Assembly (NCBI RefSeq): GCF_026914265.1
Contig: NC_069124.1
Location: 24,743,989 to 24,807,988 of the forward strand
Source of the DNA: Mya arenaria
Lineage: Eukaryota > Mollusca > Bivalvia > Myida > Myidae
Length of the DNA stretch: 64,000 nucleotides
Reading direction: 5' to 3'
The number at the start of each line of letters is the position of its first letter. Position 1 is the first letter of the stretch. A program made the position numbers and the translations under genes. This document shows positions 34,701 to 49,700 of this stretch, one piece after another. The notes under the pieces were generated by a model that was not told the origin of the DNA, ran no database searches, and saw only the letters and a list, made by a program, of their open reading frames with translations.

Positions 34701-37700
34701 TACATAATATTTAATTTGTCCTTAATGTTGCATGTTAATTTTCATTAATATGTACATGAAGCATTTCAAGCTTCCATTTTTTTAGACCAACTATGTCTAA
34801 GGACATTTACAAGGGGATAAACATATGATCAAATATTGTCAGGAATCAATTGATGATGATTGAAGTCGTGATAATCAATTGCATTATATCTGAATTGATT
34901 ATCCCTATTGGCTGTATTCCCTAAAAGTAGAAAAAAATATGGGAGAACAACCATATTTATTAATAATTTTGTATTCAGCTAGGAAAGAAAGCTAATTATT
35001 AAATAATTCCTTTAAAGTAACAAATAGACAGTTAAAGAATTTCCTTTCATATGCATTCTTTGTTTATTTAACATGTTAGCACAGGCTTCTAATTCTTTCA
35101 AACCACTTGAGTTTTAACATTTTTATGTTATTTTATTTTGATTACATAGTCGAAAATTTATCGAAATGACTTGACCAATCATTACCTATGATTGATTTCT
35201 GATTTTATACCAATTTTAATCCCTGTTTTAATCCCTGCCTCTATTTTTTAAAGGAAAAGCTGAATTGATGAGGCTCCTGATATATTCTGGCTTCAATTCA
35301 CGTCAAAAAGACAACTTTGGACAGACACCCCTTCATTTAGCCTGTATCAATGGAGATCTGAATAGTGTAAAGGAACTATGTGAACAGGTAAGTTCCAACT
35401 CTCAGACTTGTGGGGCTGTTTGTTCAGAACTTGGTAAACAATATCATCTTAAATATGAAATCGTTCATGAATTTATGTGTTTTTTTTTTAATAAAACAAG
35501 CACAGCTGAAACAGTTGTATCACAATTTAAAAAAATCATCACAAGTGTGTCCATGGAGTTTCCATTGTGGTAGAGGTTTGTAAGCAACAATGATGCCTTC
35601 AACAATGTTGTTAAATTTAACAAAGGTAGGAACAATGCTTGGATGACTTTATTAGTAAAATACTTTATTCGTGTATCCTGGGCCCGTATTCACGTACGTG
35701 TCTTAGCCTCAAATGTAGACTTAGGACTCAAGACTCAGACTTTGGGCTGTAAAACGGTATTCACTAATGTTTCTGAGATCAAAGTTTGAGTTCAAAGTCT
35801 GAGCCTGAGTCTCAAATGTTGAGTCTATAATTTAGAAGCTTTGCAACCTTCAAAGATGGCGGCTGGACATAGAGCTATCGTTAGAGATCGTATGTATCTG
35901 AGGCAAGTGCCACGTCCTCGTGTTTTTCGCGATAGGAGTAACCCTCTGGAGGACCTAAGGGAAGAGGAGATATTTGCTCGTTATCGTTTCCGGCCGGATA
36001 CGATCTACTTCATTGTTGATTTATGCCAGGCAGCTGCCCGGGACACTAGTCTAATATAAAATCCTCTGATGCATGCTAACCTGCTTGTAACATAGCATCA
36101 AGATGGACGGTGAATGTGTTGTACACCGTTTAAGCTATTAGCAAGGCAACCTTAGCACAAAAGGACCTTGGGGTTCGGGTTAGGAACGCATGGTTTTCAT
36201 ACAGGACGACCAAGCACTAGTTAGCGGAACATGCATGTAAAGTGATAAGTTTAACCTAACAGACTGATTTCCTGTTTTGTTTCTAGTTTTCATTTGAAGT
36301 AAGCATACAAATACAACAAAGACATTTGATATGTTTCATGTTTTAATTATCTTACCACTATGAACAAGTAACAATGTGGAATGCTTCATATCACAAGTGT
36401 TTTCATAAATGAACAGGCCCCAACTTCTCAAGTCTATTATAAAAAGTATTAAGTTTATATCACTATTTTTGTTTTCCAATAATTAGCATTATATTTACTT
36501 CTTTAATAACTTTTATGCTTTAGGTATATGCTGTATGTTAATAACATTTAACTATTTATTTTCAATCCAATTCAAATTGAAAGAAGTTTTGATAATTTGT
36601 GACAAGAGCATAAACTCTTAGAAAGTTAACAATGATGACATTAACAATGCTGTTAACTTAAAACACTTCTTTTCAATACACCATTATAGTACAAACAAGA
36701 GCTGTCACAGAGACAGCGCGCTCGACTATTCGGCCGCTTTTCAGTATCAGGATTGAAAATATATGAGGTAGTACGCAAATTTTGACATAAATTCTTAGTC
36801 GAAACAGGGGCTTAATTATGTCAAAATGATTGACACAGTTACCTCCTCCTGTTTACATGTTGCGGGCATGATGGTGAACAAGCATGCAAAGTTTCAAAGC
36901 TAGATGTCAATGGAGTTTGAAAATATTTCAGATAGTACGAAAACTTTAATGTAAATTCTAATTAGAAAAAGGGGCATAATTTTGTCAAAATGCTTGATAG
37001 AGTTACCTCCTCTTGTGTACACATATTTGAGGTGGTACACAAACTATTACAATTTCTTTTATCATAAGTGGTTACGCCAACGCTCAGGTGAATAGGATAG
37101 CTCTCCTTATTCTTCGAATAGTCGAGTTTAAAACGATGAGGAACAACACTCATATATACACCACAGTTTTAACAAAGCATGTAATTCAAATCATCCATAG
37201 GGCTTAGTGTTACAACTAGCTACAATTAAGCAATGAAAGTACAATACATATGCAAACATCACATACAGTTTTAGTTAGGACCGATATCATATCTAATGTA
37301 CACTTCTATAATATTTGACAACGATCTGTATTATTTGAAACCTAATATTAGTGTTTTATTTTGACTAAATCATTTGTAATGATAATATAAACAACAAAGG
37401 TAAGTGACGCTCATGAAATTGGAAGCCATACTTCCATGGACAGACTTTCATACTTTATAAACGATACTATCTATTGTTCAATGTTAAGTAAATTTCGACA
37501 AGAACATAAGTCATTACCTTAATTCTTATTAATTCACCATGCCATTGTTGACAAAAAGAACAAAATCACTTATTGACCGTCCAAATATTGGATAAAATCA
37601 CCATAAATTCAGATGAAATGTGTTTGTAAATTCCGTTAACATTTCAGACTTTGAATAAAATGACAAACTATCAAAATCAGTTCCAATTAAACAGAGACAG

Positions 37701-40700
37701 CTGTTTTTTTCATATAACTGATATGTAATGTTCATAACATATGAATAATATGAGTTGAATTTGATATATATCAACTAAAAAAAATACATAGAGTCATTGT
37801 TGTATATATGTATATGAAGTCATGCAGTCAAAACACAGGGAAATCTATCAATAGAAAGTATATACATTTGCATCTATAAAATGATCATTATGAAAATAAT
37901 CATTAATATAAATTAACAGTGTCAATCATAAAGAGGATACTTTCTCAAACTCCAGATGAACCTTGTGAATTATAAATGAATGAGAACTGTGTAACAATTG
38001 GATATTTGAAAAGTAACAAGCAATACCCTTAACTTAATTGTCTGATGACTTTATGGCACCATACATTTTATAAATTTGATATGTATAAACTATATAGCAA
38101 ACTACATACCTTATGTCCTTAATAAATAATTACTTCAGCAAACTTTACAAAGAATATTTCATTGGACATGGATGAACAATGATGTGTAACATATATATGA
38201 AATGTCATCATCAAACTTAGTGGCATAACATATATGGTTTAAAAACTTTAATAGCACATGAATTTCAGGGCATTGCTTAATACAACAAGTACATTTTGAC
38301 TTGATCAAAAATAAAGTCACCTAAGCCAATCATACATGCAATTCAAGACTTACAAAGCTTTAAATATTTGAAGATTGATGTAGGATCTCAAAAGTAAGTT
38401 TGAAGAAGTTAGCTTAAAGAAGTACATCACCTTCAAATATACAATGAAAAATACAGGGACAAGCCTAAAATGTTTCAAAGACAATCTAACAGTGTGCTTG
38501 TTACTTTCAAATATCCAATGCATTGGTTGAGCAGAATTATTTATTAAAAGTAAAGGAATCTACAAAAGGATTTCCTGAATTAAACTCAATGGAAGACCTT
38601 TGTAAATAATAACTTTTGGCAGCATCAGCCATTTCCTTCACTGAAATAAGTGCATTTTTTTTGTTCTAATAATAGGTCCATCTGGAGCTTGATTTTTTTG
38701 GTCTCCTCCCTAATCCTGACATTGTCAAGCGATAGGTTTTCTGCAGTTAATTCATTTATTGTAGACTGCTCCGTGGTGACAATTTTTCTTTTTGCTGAAA
38801 AACAACAAAAAACATATTTTATTATTATGCACATGACTACATACAGGTACCAATTACTGATTATAAAATTTAGAAAAACATCTGATTTATGCTAGGTTCT
38901 TGTCATAAGACACTTTTATAGATCATCAATATTGATAGAAATGTTTGCAATATTTGGATTTAAGGTCAAAATATTTTTTTATTTGTATTTCCTGATAATT
39001 TACCGAAATTATTTCCATGCAATTTGAAGTATTTACTTTCATGTAAAATAGGTGACAATCATGAAAACTGGGTTTGAATTTTCAACCGCTATGTCACACT
39101 TTTGCCTCATTTATTTGAAAAGCACCCATATTATGTGTGCGTACACACAAAACCTAAACCAGAATTTCTAAGTCGTACAATAAACTATTTAAATTAAATG
39201 CAAACAATAGTTATCTTAATTGGTTAATCAAACAGGTTGAATTGTTAAGTACAATTGTAAGAAGTTTCAATGCAATACTTGAAGAAATTGCTGGGAAATT
39301 AAACAAGGTGTGTTGGCAAACCGGCACTTGGGTGAGTAGTATAGCTCTCCATATTCTTCACATAGCCGAGCTAAAACTGAATGCCATCAGACAAAATTGT
39401 GTGATTCTATCAACGTAGCTCATATGATAATGTATGACAACATTTTTTTTATGTACCAGACAACATTGCACGCATACATTCAGCCTTCCTGCAATACATA
39501 ACACATTAATGAAAGTGAAAGGGTTTACGGAATTGAATTGCTTCTATTGATTTAATGTTGGGATAAGGAAAAGAATGAAATATTTTACCTCCTGATGTTT
39601 CTGGGATAGTGGCCTCAGACGTTGGCTCATCTGCCATGATCATTGAGGCCGGTTTCGAGGCCCGAAAAATTTGTTCAAGGTCTGCAATAATAAAAATCAT
39701 CTCGAAAGTTTGGCATGGCACGCTGAATTGTTATTTCAACAATGGAAAACTCGTACAACTTCTACCAGTATACATAATGTGATATGATTTATTTATTATT
39801 CAAAGTCATAAAAATTTCAACCAAAATATGAACACCTTTAAAATAAAAACTTGTTTCAGTCATCAAAATTAGACTTTTGGATGAACAAGCCCGAACTATT
39901 GTTTTATTGCATGATAAATAAAATTCAGAATTTGAGCAAGCCAGAGATGAGGGCTTGCTGTTTACTGTCGATCAATTTGACATGAATATACAGTGCATAT
40001 CAAACATTAGACTGATAAAGCTTTTACAAAACATATGTGAATGAAGGATAAAACATATGTGAATGAAGGATAAATACCATCTGAATCAAATCCTCCGCCA
40101 ATGCCCGTGACAACTTCGTGTGTGGCAAGATGGTCTGCCACACACGACTCTGCCACGGACAATACAGCCGATGGGCCCCCTCCTGTTGGTGGATGCCGCA
40201 GCCCACTGACTTTGTTGATGGCTAAACGAAACAAAGATAATATGCAAGAAAATGTACTTTTCTGTCATCTTTTCACACCTGACTGAATCAACAATTTAAG
40301 CAACCAAACATCTAGAAATATTTTGTTTTAGTTAATGACGTTAGTCACTGACACAGTGAGACTTGACACAATGAGATGCATATAATCATATACATGTATA
40401 CTTTCAGTAACTTCTGCAATTTTTCGTTGCAAATCTTTTAGATTGTTTCTGCCTCTATGAACTAGTAGCATGGTTAACATATTTTACTTACAACGTCCTT
40501 TTACATTTTGAAATTTCTTCCGGCACTGTTCCGAAGAACGTGGAGCTGTAAATTCACTGAAATATAACAACATGAGGTGTTTTAATTTTAATTATTTTAA
40601 CTTCAGAAATTCTTACAAAGTTGAATGTCCACTGGTAATTGTTTCAATGTATATTGCATTCTTATAAAAGTTTAAATATTATTTTTTTTATGGATGATTT

Positions 40701-43700
40701 TCATTCAATTGCCAAATCAATAACAAGTGTATACCATCAATACAATGTTGATACATGTATATTATAAATTAGTACAGTATGTTTCAGTGGAACAATAATG
40801 TGGCAGTAATACAGCTATGCATGGCCATGTTACGTAACTGTTATTTATAATAAAATTGTTGAAAACTGTGTTTAATACCGCATGCAAAATATTAACCTTA
40901 TGAACAATTATCCTTCATGCCATGCTGTCTCAAAAAGAAATAACAACAAAAACACATGTACAAATAAGGCATAAAGTCTGTTTCAACTATCAAACGTACT
41001 GGCTTACAACAGTGGCAATCTCTTGCCACTTTGCCCGGCGTTAAGTTGAAATTTTTTCAACACCACACCCTCTCATCTCTCCGAAAAGAAGATCCCAATT
41101 TTCACGTACGAGGCAGCAGAGTCTTACCTCTGCTGCCTCTGTCCATGGGGGACTTTTTTTGTTAAGAAACCCTAAAAGAATAACAACGTTATAATATCTA
41201 AACTTTCTAGTCCATTGCTAAGGTATCTACGTAAAAAAGAGTTCTCAATGAGAAATTATTCAGTATATGATCAGCATGTAAATTACTTTTTTAACGAAAT
41301 GCATGATATCAGTATCAATAATTTATAATAAAAAACATGTAAACAATATACCTGTCGAGTCCATTATCCGTCTGTCAGTGATGTAACGGCGCGTGCGAGC
41401 ACCTGCTGACGTAATCATGGAAAAATACCGCTTGCATCATCGACATAAAGTATTCTCAGCTGAGTCTGAGTCTAAAATCGTTAGTGAATACCAAAATCAA
41501 AATAGTCTCAGCATAGCCTGAGTCTGAGACTGAGTCTGAGTTTGAGTCAATAAAAAATGTACGTGAATACGGGCCCTGACCTAGTTGTCATAGTCCTTGT
41601 AAGGTCAGTTTCGAAATAAAGTTAGCTTCTAGCGCTTGGGAGATATTTATTTGCCATCTCTTTAGCAGAATACTGTTGAAATCTCTTTTTCTGTAAAAGA
41701 CTATTTATACATTTATCTATTATACACATTCATTACAGTAGTTGCTCTCCTTAACTGTAATTAGTAAAAGTACCTTAAGGTCATTAAGTATTACACTACA
41801 GAAGATGGTCTTAAGTTAGAATTGGATCATTTCCTGAACTGTTTAATTCCTTAAGTAGACTGTACTAGGGTAAATGTATACTTTTTAATTAAAATTCACG
41901 TTCTTAAGTTTCAAAAACAAAGAACATCTTTTTTAAGCATGAGTTTGTTTAAGAATGATAGTATTTCAATAATATTAATGTACACTTATGTTTAAATAGA
42001 CTATAGTGATCTTTTTCAGAATATGATTCTGGACCAGAATAATTATCATTCACCTTTCACACATGTGTAGTCAAGGTCATGTTGATAACAATGTCAATTA
42101 CAATTCTAATTAATGATGCATTGCAGGATGGAGTTGACATTGGGTTGCCTGACAAGAATGGAAAAACACCTCTCATGTTGGCATCTGGTCGCAAACATAC
42201 GGCTGTTGTGGACTTCCTGAAAGCAGAACTCAAACAGAAAAATAGCTTCTTACCTAAAATAGACTTTTGGTAAAAGTGATTGATTTATAGTCAATTTGTT
42301 AGTTGTTATTTTGTTTTAGTTAATTTTATCAAACAGGGCATCCATATTCCTATTAAAAGTAACTTGTGTACATAGATTGAAATTGCTTTGCTGATAAATT
42401 GCTATAAAGTTATATCAGTGTGTGTATACCATCATTGAACATGATGAAGAAATAGTAATCTTTATTTAAAGTCTTCATTCGAAGCAAAATGTTGCCTTCC
42501 GATGTAGCATTTAGGAAGAATTTTATCATGTGGTGTACACACACTGTATATGTACACAAAACTATGTTTGTGACCCTTTTTGCTTCAATAGGGTCCAAAG
42601 TAAATAAATTAAGCCCAATCAATGCATTCAAGCACGTTTAAAAATTAATTACAAATTGGATGGACATGTATTGTACTCTTTAAACTTAAAAAAAGTGGTG
42701 GAAACCAGTTAGTCATCAGGCACATGTACAATATATCATGTGTCTTTACTTTTAAGATAACATGACAGACTTCTAAACATCCTTTGTTTTTCTTTCAGGT
42801 CAATAGTGTTTGGTCCCCCTGGTAACAGTAAGGGTCCCCTCCTCTTCTTCTTTGTTAACGTGTTATGCTGGGGCTATCCCATGTATATTATAAAGGTAAG
42901 TCACAAAAATTCAGATACACAAATATTTAACTTTAATAGAAATTTGTTGCTTTTATGACGTTAACATCAGTTTTTAAAAAAAAAACAATCCTTGACTTTA
43001 TGTCCTGTATTTTCTTTAAAAATGTAGTCGCAGTCTGGCTTATTGAAAAACAATTCTTAATTCAAAATTGTGTGTAACCTCAGTTCAGTATAAGATAAAA
43101 AATAAATAGATTCTGGGGCCATATTAATTATTACAGAAGCATCTTAGGTTAAAATTGTACCTTTTCCTTAAATTCAACAATTTTCTTAACTGTTTTACTT
43201 CACAGTTAGAAAGTGTTATGTCTAGTTTATATTCTGCAATTAAAGTATGGACACTTTAATTTTTAAAAATGAAAATTCCATTTTAAAGAATTAGATTTTT
43301 GAAGAAATATAACAATTCCAATTTTACACTTAAGTTTAAATATGCTTAAAAAATAATATGATGCTTCTGTAATACAGACCCTGAGCTTGTTTTGCCATTT
43401 TACTTGTGATTGTTTATAGGGAGTATTAGGTTCAGAAATATACTATATACAATCACATTTCTCCTTTTTGCCAAAACAGTGCTATTTTCCCCCTTTCAAA
43501 GCCCCCTGTCCGCATTCCCTTAAAAGTGGGGGGGAAAACTCATTGTAGACTGAAATCAGGGTTGAGAGCTATCAATTTCAGACGGCAGTTAAAGCTTTGT
43601 TTTTTGGCTTTATATTTGCAATAAATGATATTAAAAAGTAACTTGAAATTAATAAATGGCTTTAAAAATAGTGCACCAGGATTCTTAGTCCCTTAATTCT

Positions 43701-46700
43701 GCAAAGGGACTGCATCCATCACAATGGCAATCAAAGTTAATTTTCAGGATCGAAGCTTTGGATCGATTAGCATCCCAGTTGTATTAAGAACGCTTAGAAA
43801 ACAAGCTGCAAGAAAATAAATTAATGAAAAAAGTGAAAAGAAGATAATTGTGTTGGTTTTGATTTTTTTCAGTGCCTGCCATACACCTGGTATGACCTTC
43901 AGTTCCTGCATATCCTCTTCTTCTGCACCAACGTGATTATGTGGTTCTGTCTATTCCACGCGAGCACCACCGACCCGGGATATCTGCCGAGAAATATCCC
44001 TGAATATGACATGGCTATAAAACAGGTAGATTATGATAAGGTACTAAACAGTTTTTGGTTTCGATGCTTGTGCATATAACCAGATCCATGTTTGCATATT
44101 TCAACATCCAGGGCTATACATTGAATGTATAAACTGTCATGCCTTCCTAATATGCAAACAGGGTTCCCACGAAAAACCCGGTAATTTAAAAAAACAAAAC
44201 AATTAAAGGTTGGGAAAGAGGAAATTTGCTTAGATCAAGTAAATGTTATTTTTGAAAAATATCTCCCAATTGTAATGTCTTCTGCAGATAAACAAGGAAC
44301 AAGTTTGTCAAGTATATGTTTTAATGTGAAATCCATAAGGTGGCAGTAAAATTAAATCTAAATATTGTGAATAAACAATATATAACAGTACTGATTTAGC
44401 AAGACAAAATTTCTCGCAGAACAATCATTAACTCATCTGACTTTTACTTACAACAGGGTTCGAATTTAGGCTCGCATACTCGCAAAATGCGAGCGACATT
44501 TGCAAATTGCAAGTGACTTTTATTCAAGCTTTCAAAATTCTGCGAGTGGCTTTTTCTAGACCACAAAATGTTAAAAGGAAAGCAGAATAAACATAAACTT
44601 AACTCCGCAACATAGTCTAGTGTAAACAGCCTTTAAGTGGCATGTTTACACTACCAGTAGGAGACAGTACGGAGTCACGCTCTAGTAAGTTTTCAAAAAT
44701 AAAACAAATACGGAAAAGGTCGAGTTTTATCTCGAATCTTTCCTGGATGCTCTGAGGCATGCATATTTCAAAGCGAATACAAATGACGTAATCACCTAGC
44801 TCAATCATTGGCTGAATTTGGCGCTTTCGCACACCATATGTAAACCCCATCAACCTTTGAATATATTTCCGCCCAACTGTCAAAGCGAATAGACTTCATC
44901 GATCGATATATTTCATGGTCTAAAGCCTCCTTGCTACATTTACTGTTGCTTTAATTTATTTTGAATTTATAATGTTATTGTTTTTAATACTTAAAAAGAC
45001 TTAATGAAATCTGTAGCTTGCTTGCCGTATGGGTATTACCCAATGGCGAGGGTGAATATACAAAGTGAACAATGTCAAATTATTGGACAGCTTTGTTATC
45101 AAAAAGCAGCCAGCATCTGATGAGTCTTTCCGAACCCCCCAAAATAAATAAGCCATCAACAGGTTCCAGCAGTCGAGTGATTCGAGATTTATACGTTTTA
45201 ATATTCATAATATGTCTTAGGTGTAAATTTCTAATTTAATTAGACAATATCATAAGGGAATAAAGCAAATAATAAAATTGCAAGTTGATTTTTCATTTTG
45301 CGAGTTGCCTCAAAAAGCACTCACAAAATTATGCGAGTGCTCCTCAAAGTTAAATTCGAACCCTGTTACAATTGAAACATTTGTGTACATGTACATAAGC
45401 AGTAGATGATAAAGACATATCTTAATGTGATGATGAAATGGCATGTTAAATGTATAAAAAGGGTAAATCATTGAGAAGGTTGACTTTAAATTTAATGTAC
45501 AGTGGGAACCCTGCGGCAAGTAGATTGAAAATTGAGATTTCCTCCCCCAAACAAAACTTGTTACTGACATCCGGTAGGTTTGTAAGCTTAAATGTCGAGC
45601 CCTGATTATGAAAATGTGTGTGCCTTGGTTTTATGCTTGATGCTTGATTAATTGATGTTGTACTTGTAGATGTCGAGACAAACATCTTACGCTGTATCAT
45701 GTATGTGTGCTTTGAACCTATGAACTAATTGATACTCTCATGTTCAAGCTTTTAATTATAGATTGATTATAGATATGATACAACAGTGTGTTTGTACAAC
45801 AATTTTGTATACGCTGATCAATGAAAACACAGCATGCTGTACTGACAAATCCTTATCACCCAAATGTCATTTTCTGATCTTGCATTATGCTATCGATGTG
45901 TTTTAATTGCTACCTTTAACCCACAGCAGAAAACGATAAAATTCAATTACATGATTGATTAAAGATGTTATTTCCGGATTGGAAATTCTGGGAAATATCA
46001 TGTAGAAGCTTACTTTTGATATAATGACAGTGCATTAAAACAAGTAAATAAAAAAGGGATGCATATAATCAAAGGATTATTATGATAGGATGCTTAACTA
46101 ACAATTTGCTTCCCATCTTGTTCAGTCTGTTTTGTACTTGTATTAATTAAATGTATGTATCATTTATGTTATAAAGTACAGATAAGAAAATTATTTAAGC
46201 TGAAGTATTGCAGAACTTAAACACCACATGTTACAGTCAGCTTCAAGATATGCGATTAAAAACTCAGTCCTAGTAGAAGAATAGTGTTATAATACCAAAC
46301 AAAGGTTTGATAAACATGTATTAGTCATACCTGTTATAGATCAGTTCATTTGCTGTCTATTTTATTAGAATAAGCTAAGGAAAAAGGGGAAGGTAGGTTT
46401 CTGAGGGATATTACCTATGTTTGCATGCTGTATGTAATCTTGTATAGATGTGCATATAATAGGTGTTGTTAAACAACTCTCCAGCATTTGTTTTGCTAAT
46501 GAAGTCAGATTTTATGCTTTTTACAATGATTTTTTCATGATGTTACTCAATTCAATAATTTACAGATTTACATAGGTTGCAGATTTTTTTGTTTTACATA
46601 ATCAGATGTAAGTGTGTGTTTTTCTGAACTTCGGCCCCATTCACATTGCTTCAACAAACATTTTTTTAGGTTTTTAATTTATTTTTTAAAAAGGGGTAGT

Positions 46701-49700
46701 ACCCTAGCCATTTTGTATAGATAAATTTGTTTTTTCTTTTAAACACAAACTTTCTTTTTTTCTTTTCTGTGTATTTTTTAAAGCATTCTAGGCCAAATCA
46801 TAAAATCCCAATTTTGATCAAAATTATGCATTATTTCCAATCAAAAAGGCCGATTGTGAAATGGTGAAAAAACCCACCAGGATATGATATCCATCATATT
46901 AAATTATACAGCATAGCTACATCATGAACACTTAAAAAACATGTGTATCATTTAAATAAAGATTTAAGTGCAAACATAAAATCTGGCTCCAGGCTGTCCA
47001 GCATTATCTGGTCTCTTGTGTTACAAGATGGGTTTCGCTATGTTGGATAAAGAACTTCACATGGACAAAATTAACTCCTGTTATGTTTATAATATTTGCA
47101 TTTTATTATCTGTCTGAATTATTACTATGTAGAAAACATTGTAAGTAAATAAAATATGTATAAGTCATATATATACGGATTTTATCTTACAACTCATGAA
47201 TGTCATCAGTGAAATAGAAAAAAAACTTTGAAAGGTTACAAACAGCTTAATTTTTGACTTATTTTTAAATTTTGTATGCACTTTTTTTTGTTTACCGGTA
47301 CCACATTCATGGCTGAAATTTTACTGTATTTAAACAGAATTCATATTTTTGAAAAAAAGACCCATCTAATGTATTGAGAAAATGGCATTTCAGTTTTCAA
47401 ACACACTACTTTCAGAATTTTGAAACTTTTATCTATTTCTATCATCAGGTGGCACACTTTGACGAATGGAAGCAGGGTGACAACCCGCTAAGTCGTCTGT
47501 GTCATACTTGTCGCACAGTGAAACCTCTCCGCTCAAAACACTGCAAGGTGTGTAACCGCTGTGTGAAGGTGTTCGACCACCACTGCCCCTATATCTACAA
47601 CTGTGTGGGTGTGAATAACAGGTATGTGCTCGCATATTTCATAAGTAATGTGATGAATTATTTAGCATGTTGTGGATAACTACATGTATGGCATTTTTTG
47701 AAAATAATTCTTAGAAAACAACCTACATTTACAGCCAATGAAATTGCAGATTGGCAATAATTAATTTTAATTATGAAGAATTTCAACTTTCATGATACAC
47801 AATCCTTGTGTCAGACTTTGCGTTGAAAATGTGTCAGCAAATGAGGTTGTATTCTAAGTCAGTTAGATGACCTGAATGAAATCTCAATGATTAAGAAGGG
47901 CTCGATTGCTTCACTCACTCTGCCCATTCTTAATCATTAAGATTTTAATTCATGTCATCTAGCTATTCCATATTCTTGTTCTTTTGCTGGGTAGAGACAG
48001 ATGCCCATTTTGAAATGCCATGATATTGTTTATGTACCCTTGCTTGGTATTAAACCTTATAACTTTTAACAGAAACAGTTGGCTTATAATGCACTGTATA
48101 TAAAATGATATGATAAATTGTGATATTACATGTGACTCATGTATCAAAGAGCTAAAAAGAAAGCAGTATTTAGAATGCTTTTAATATGCATGTTGCATTT
48201 TTGATAGAATTATATTTTTGAAATGATGGATGGTAAATGGGTGCATGTCTGAACAATGGAATAAAAACATTTTGTACAGTTGCTTCGCAGAAATCAATCT
48301 GAATATTCATGGATTAAATTCACTCTGATAGTACTTCTATATATGTTACCCAACTTTTCCAAAGCTTTACACTTGTGTTATGTTCCTTGTTGCTCAAAGC
48401 ATTTCTAAGGTTGTCGTAAACTTGAATGTTAGTTCTTGTTTCGAGGGTTTCCTTGTAAAGTGGGATGTATTTGTATGAGGAGGAAAATCCCAGCCAAGCT
48501 TTATGTTGTAGTTCTGTTCTGTTTGCTCGGCATGATTTGGTTTACCTTTCACAACTTATGTTTTTAATAATTTATATACCGGTATAGTGGAGGAATGATA
48601 ATGCTTACACTAACAGTGTATTTGTATGTTGCTACTGTTTGCAAATGAACTCAGAATTTCAAGGTTGTAAAGTATTGAATCATTGTGCCTTTTGCTCTGC
48701 TCTAAACGATGTGAATTTTGAATTCATAGCAAAACCAATAGTCATGTCAATAGACTTCACACATCAAAGAAAAAACGTTGACTGTTGTCAGCAATTTGGC
48801 ATATTTTTATAATTATGTATCTCGTGGAACTACGGAAAAGGAGCACTCATTACCCAGAAAAGGAGCTCTACATGTACTATTAAATTGCATAGATTTAAAT
48901 TATGCCTGCAAGGACTATATGGTAACAAACAAGACTCTCTAAAGAGACTAATGAAACTGACTGTTGGCAGCCGCCTTTGAGGCAATACAAATTAACTGTT
49001 TCTTTTCACAAATCAGCTGTTTCTTTTCGTGCAAATAGCATATCAAACGTCCTTTGTTTTACTGAAGGATGAGCATGGTTGGCTTAGTTTATTTGCAAAC
49101 AGTGGTATGGTATGTTTATATGCATGTTCCTTTGTCGTAATACATAGCTGCTTGTTTTGTAGCCACCTCATTACTTATATTTAGACGCACATACTTATTC
49201 AATCATATATGCACCTGTTAGTCATTATCTTATCATCTTGTCATTATCTTTCCATGGGTCAGATAGTTTAAGATTAAGCCCATTCCCAATTACAAAATAA
49301 ACAATCATGCATAATTCCCAATTTCGACAATGTTTCATCCTTGAATTTTGATTTCAAATTAAAAGATTTCAGTCATATATTTTCAAATTATAGGTCCAAA
49401 TAGTTTTTCCAAAAAATAATAGAAAAGAGGCCTTCTTATTCACCAATTTACAGGATTAGTTGAATCCATGACTTGTACTCTGTTTTAACATCTCATTATA
49501 GGGTTTTTTAACAAAAACAAACTTCAGAGAGTTTTCATACTGCTGTTTGAAGGCTGTTTCCCCTATCAAAAACGTGTTCATTTCCCCGAAATTATGATTT
49601 TTTATAAAGCCAGTAAGCCAGACACTGTCTCCTTGAAGGAATAAAAAGACAATGATTATTTCTTTTAAAAAGGAAGAAGACGTTCTTACAGTATTATAAT

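Larger units (their letters stand above)
35681..41575. mobile_element. PIF/Harbinger-like DNA transposon, decayed
   Basis: A 5,895-bp element with perfect 17-bp inverted ends GGCCCGTATTCACGTAC at 35681-35697 and 41559-41575, flanked by CTG on both sides (35678-35680 and 41576-41578), a 3-bp target duplication. Inside each end are many TCAGACTC/GAGTCTGAG repeats. It carries the two genes typical of the superfamily, diverging outward-in from each end: a nuclease fragment at the left (plus) and a Myb/SANT-like protein at the right (minus). Both are damaged. It makes up most of the 6.7-kb intron 3 of the palmitoyltransferase gene. Confidence 0.85.
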
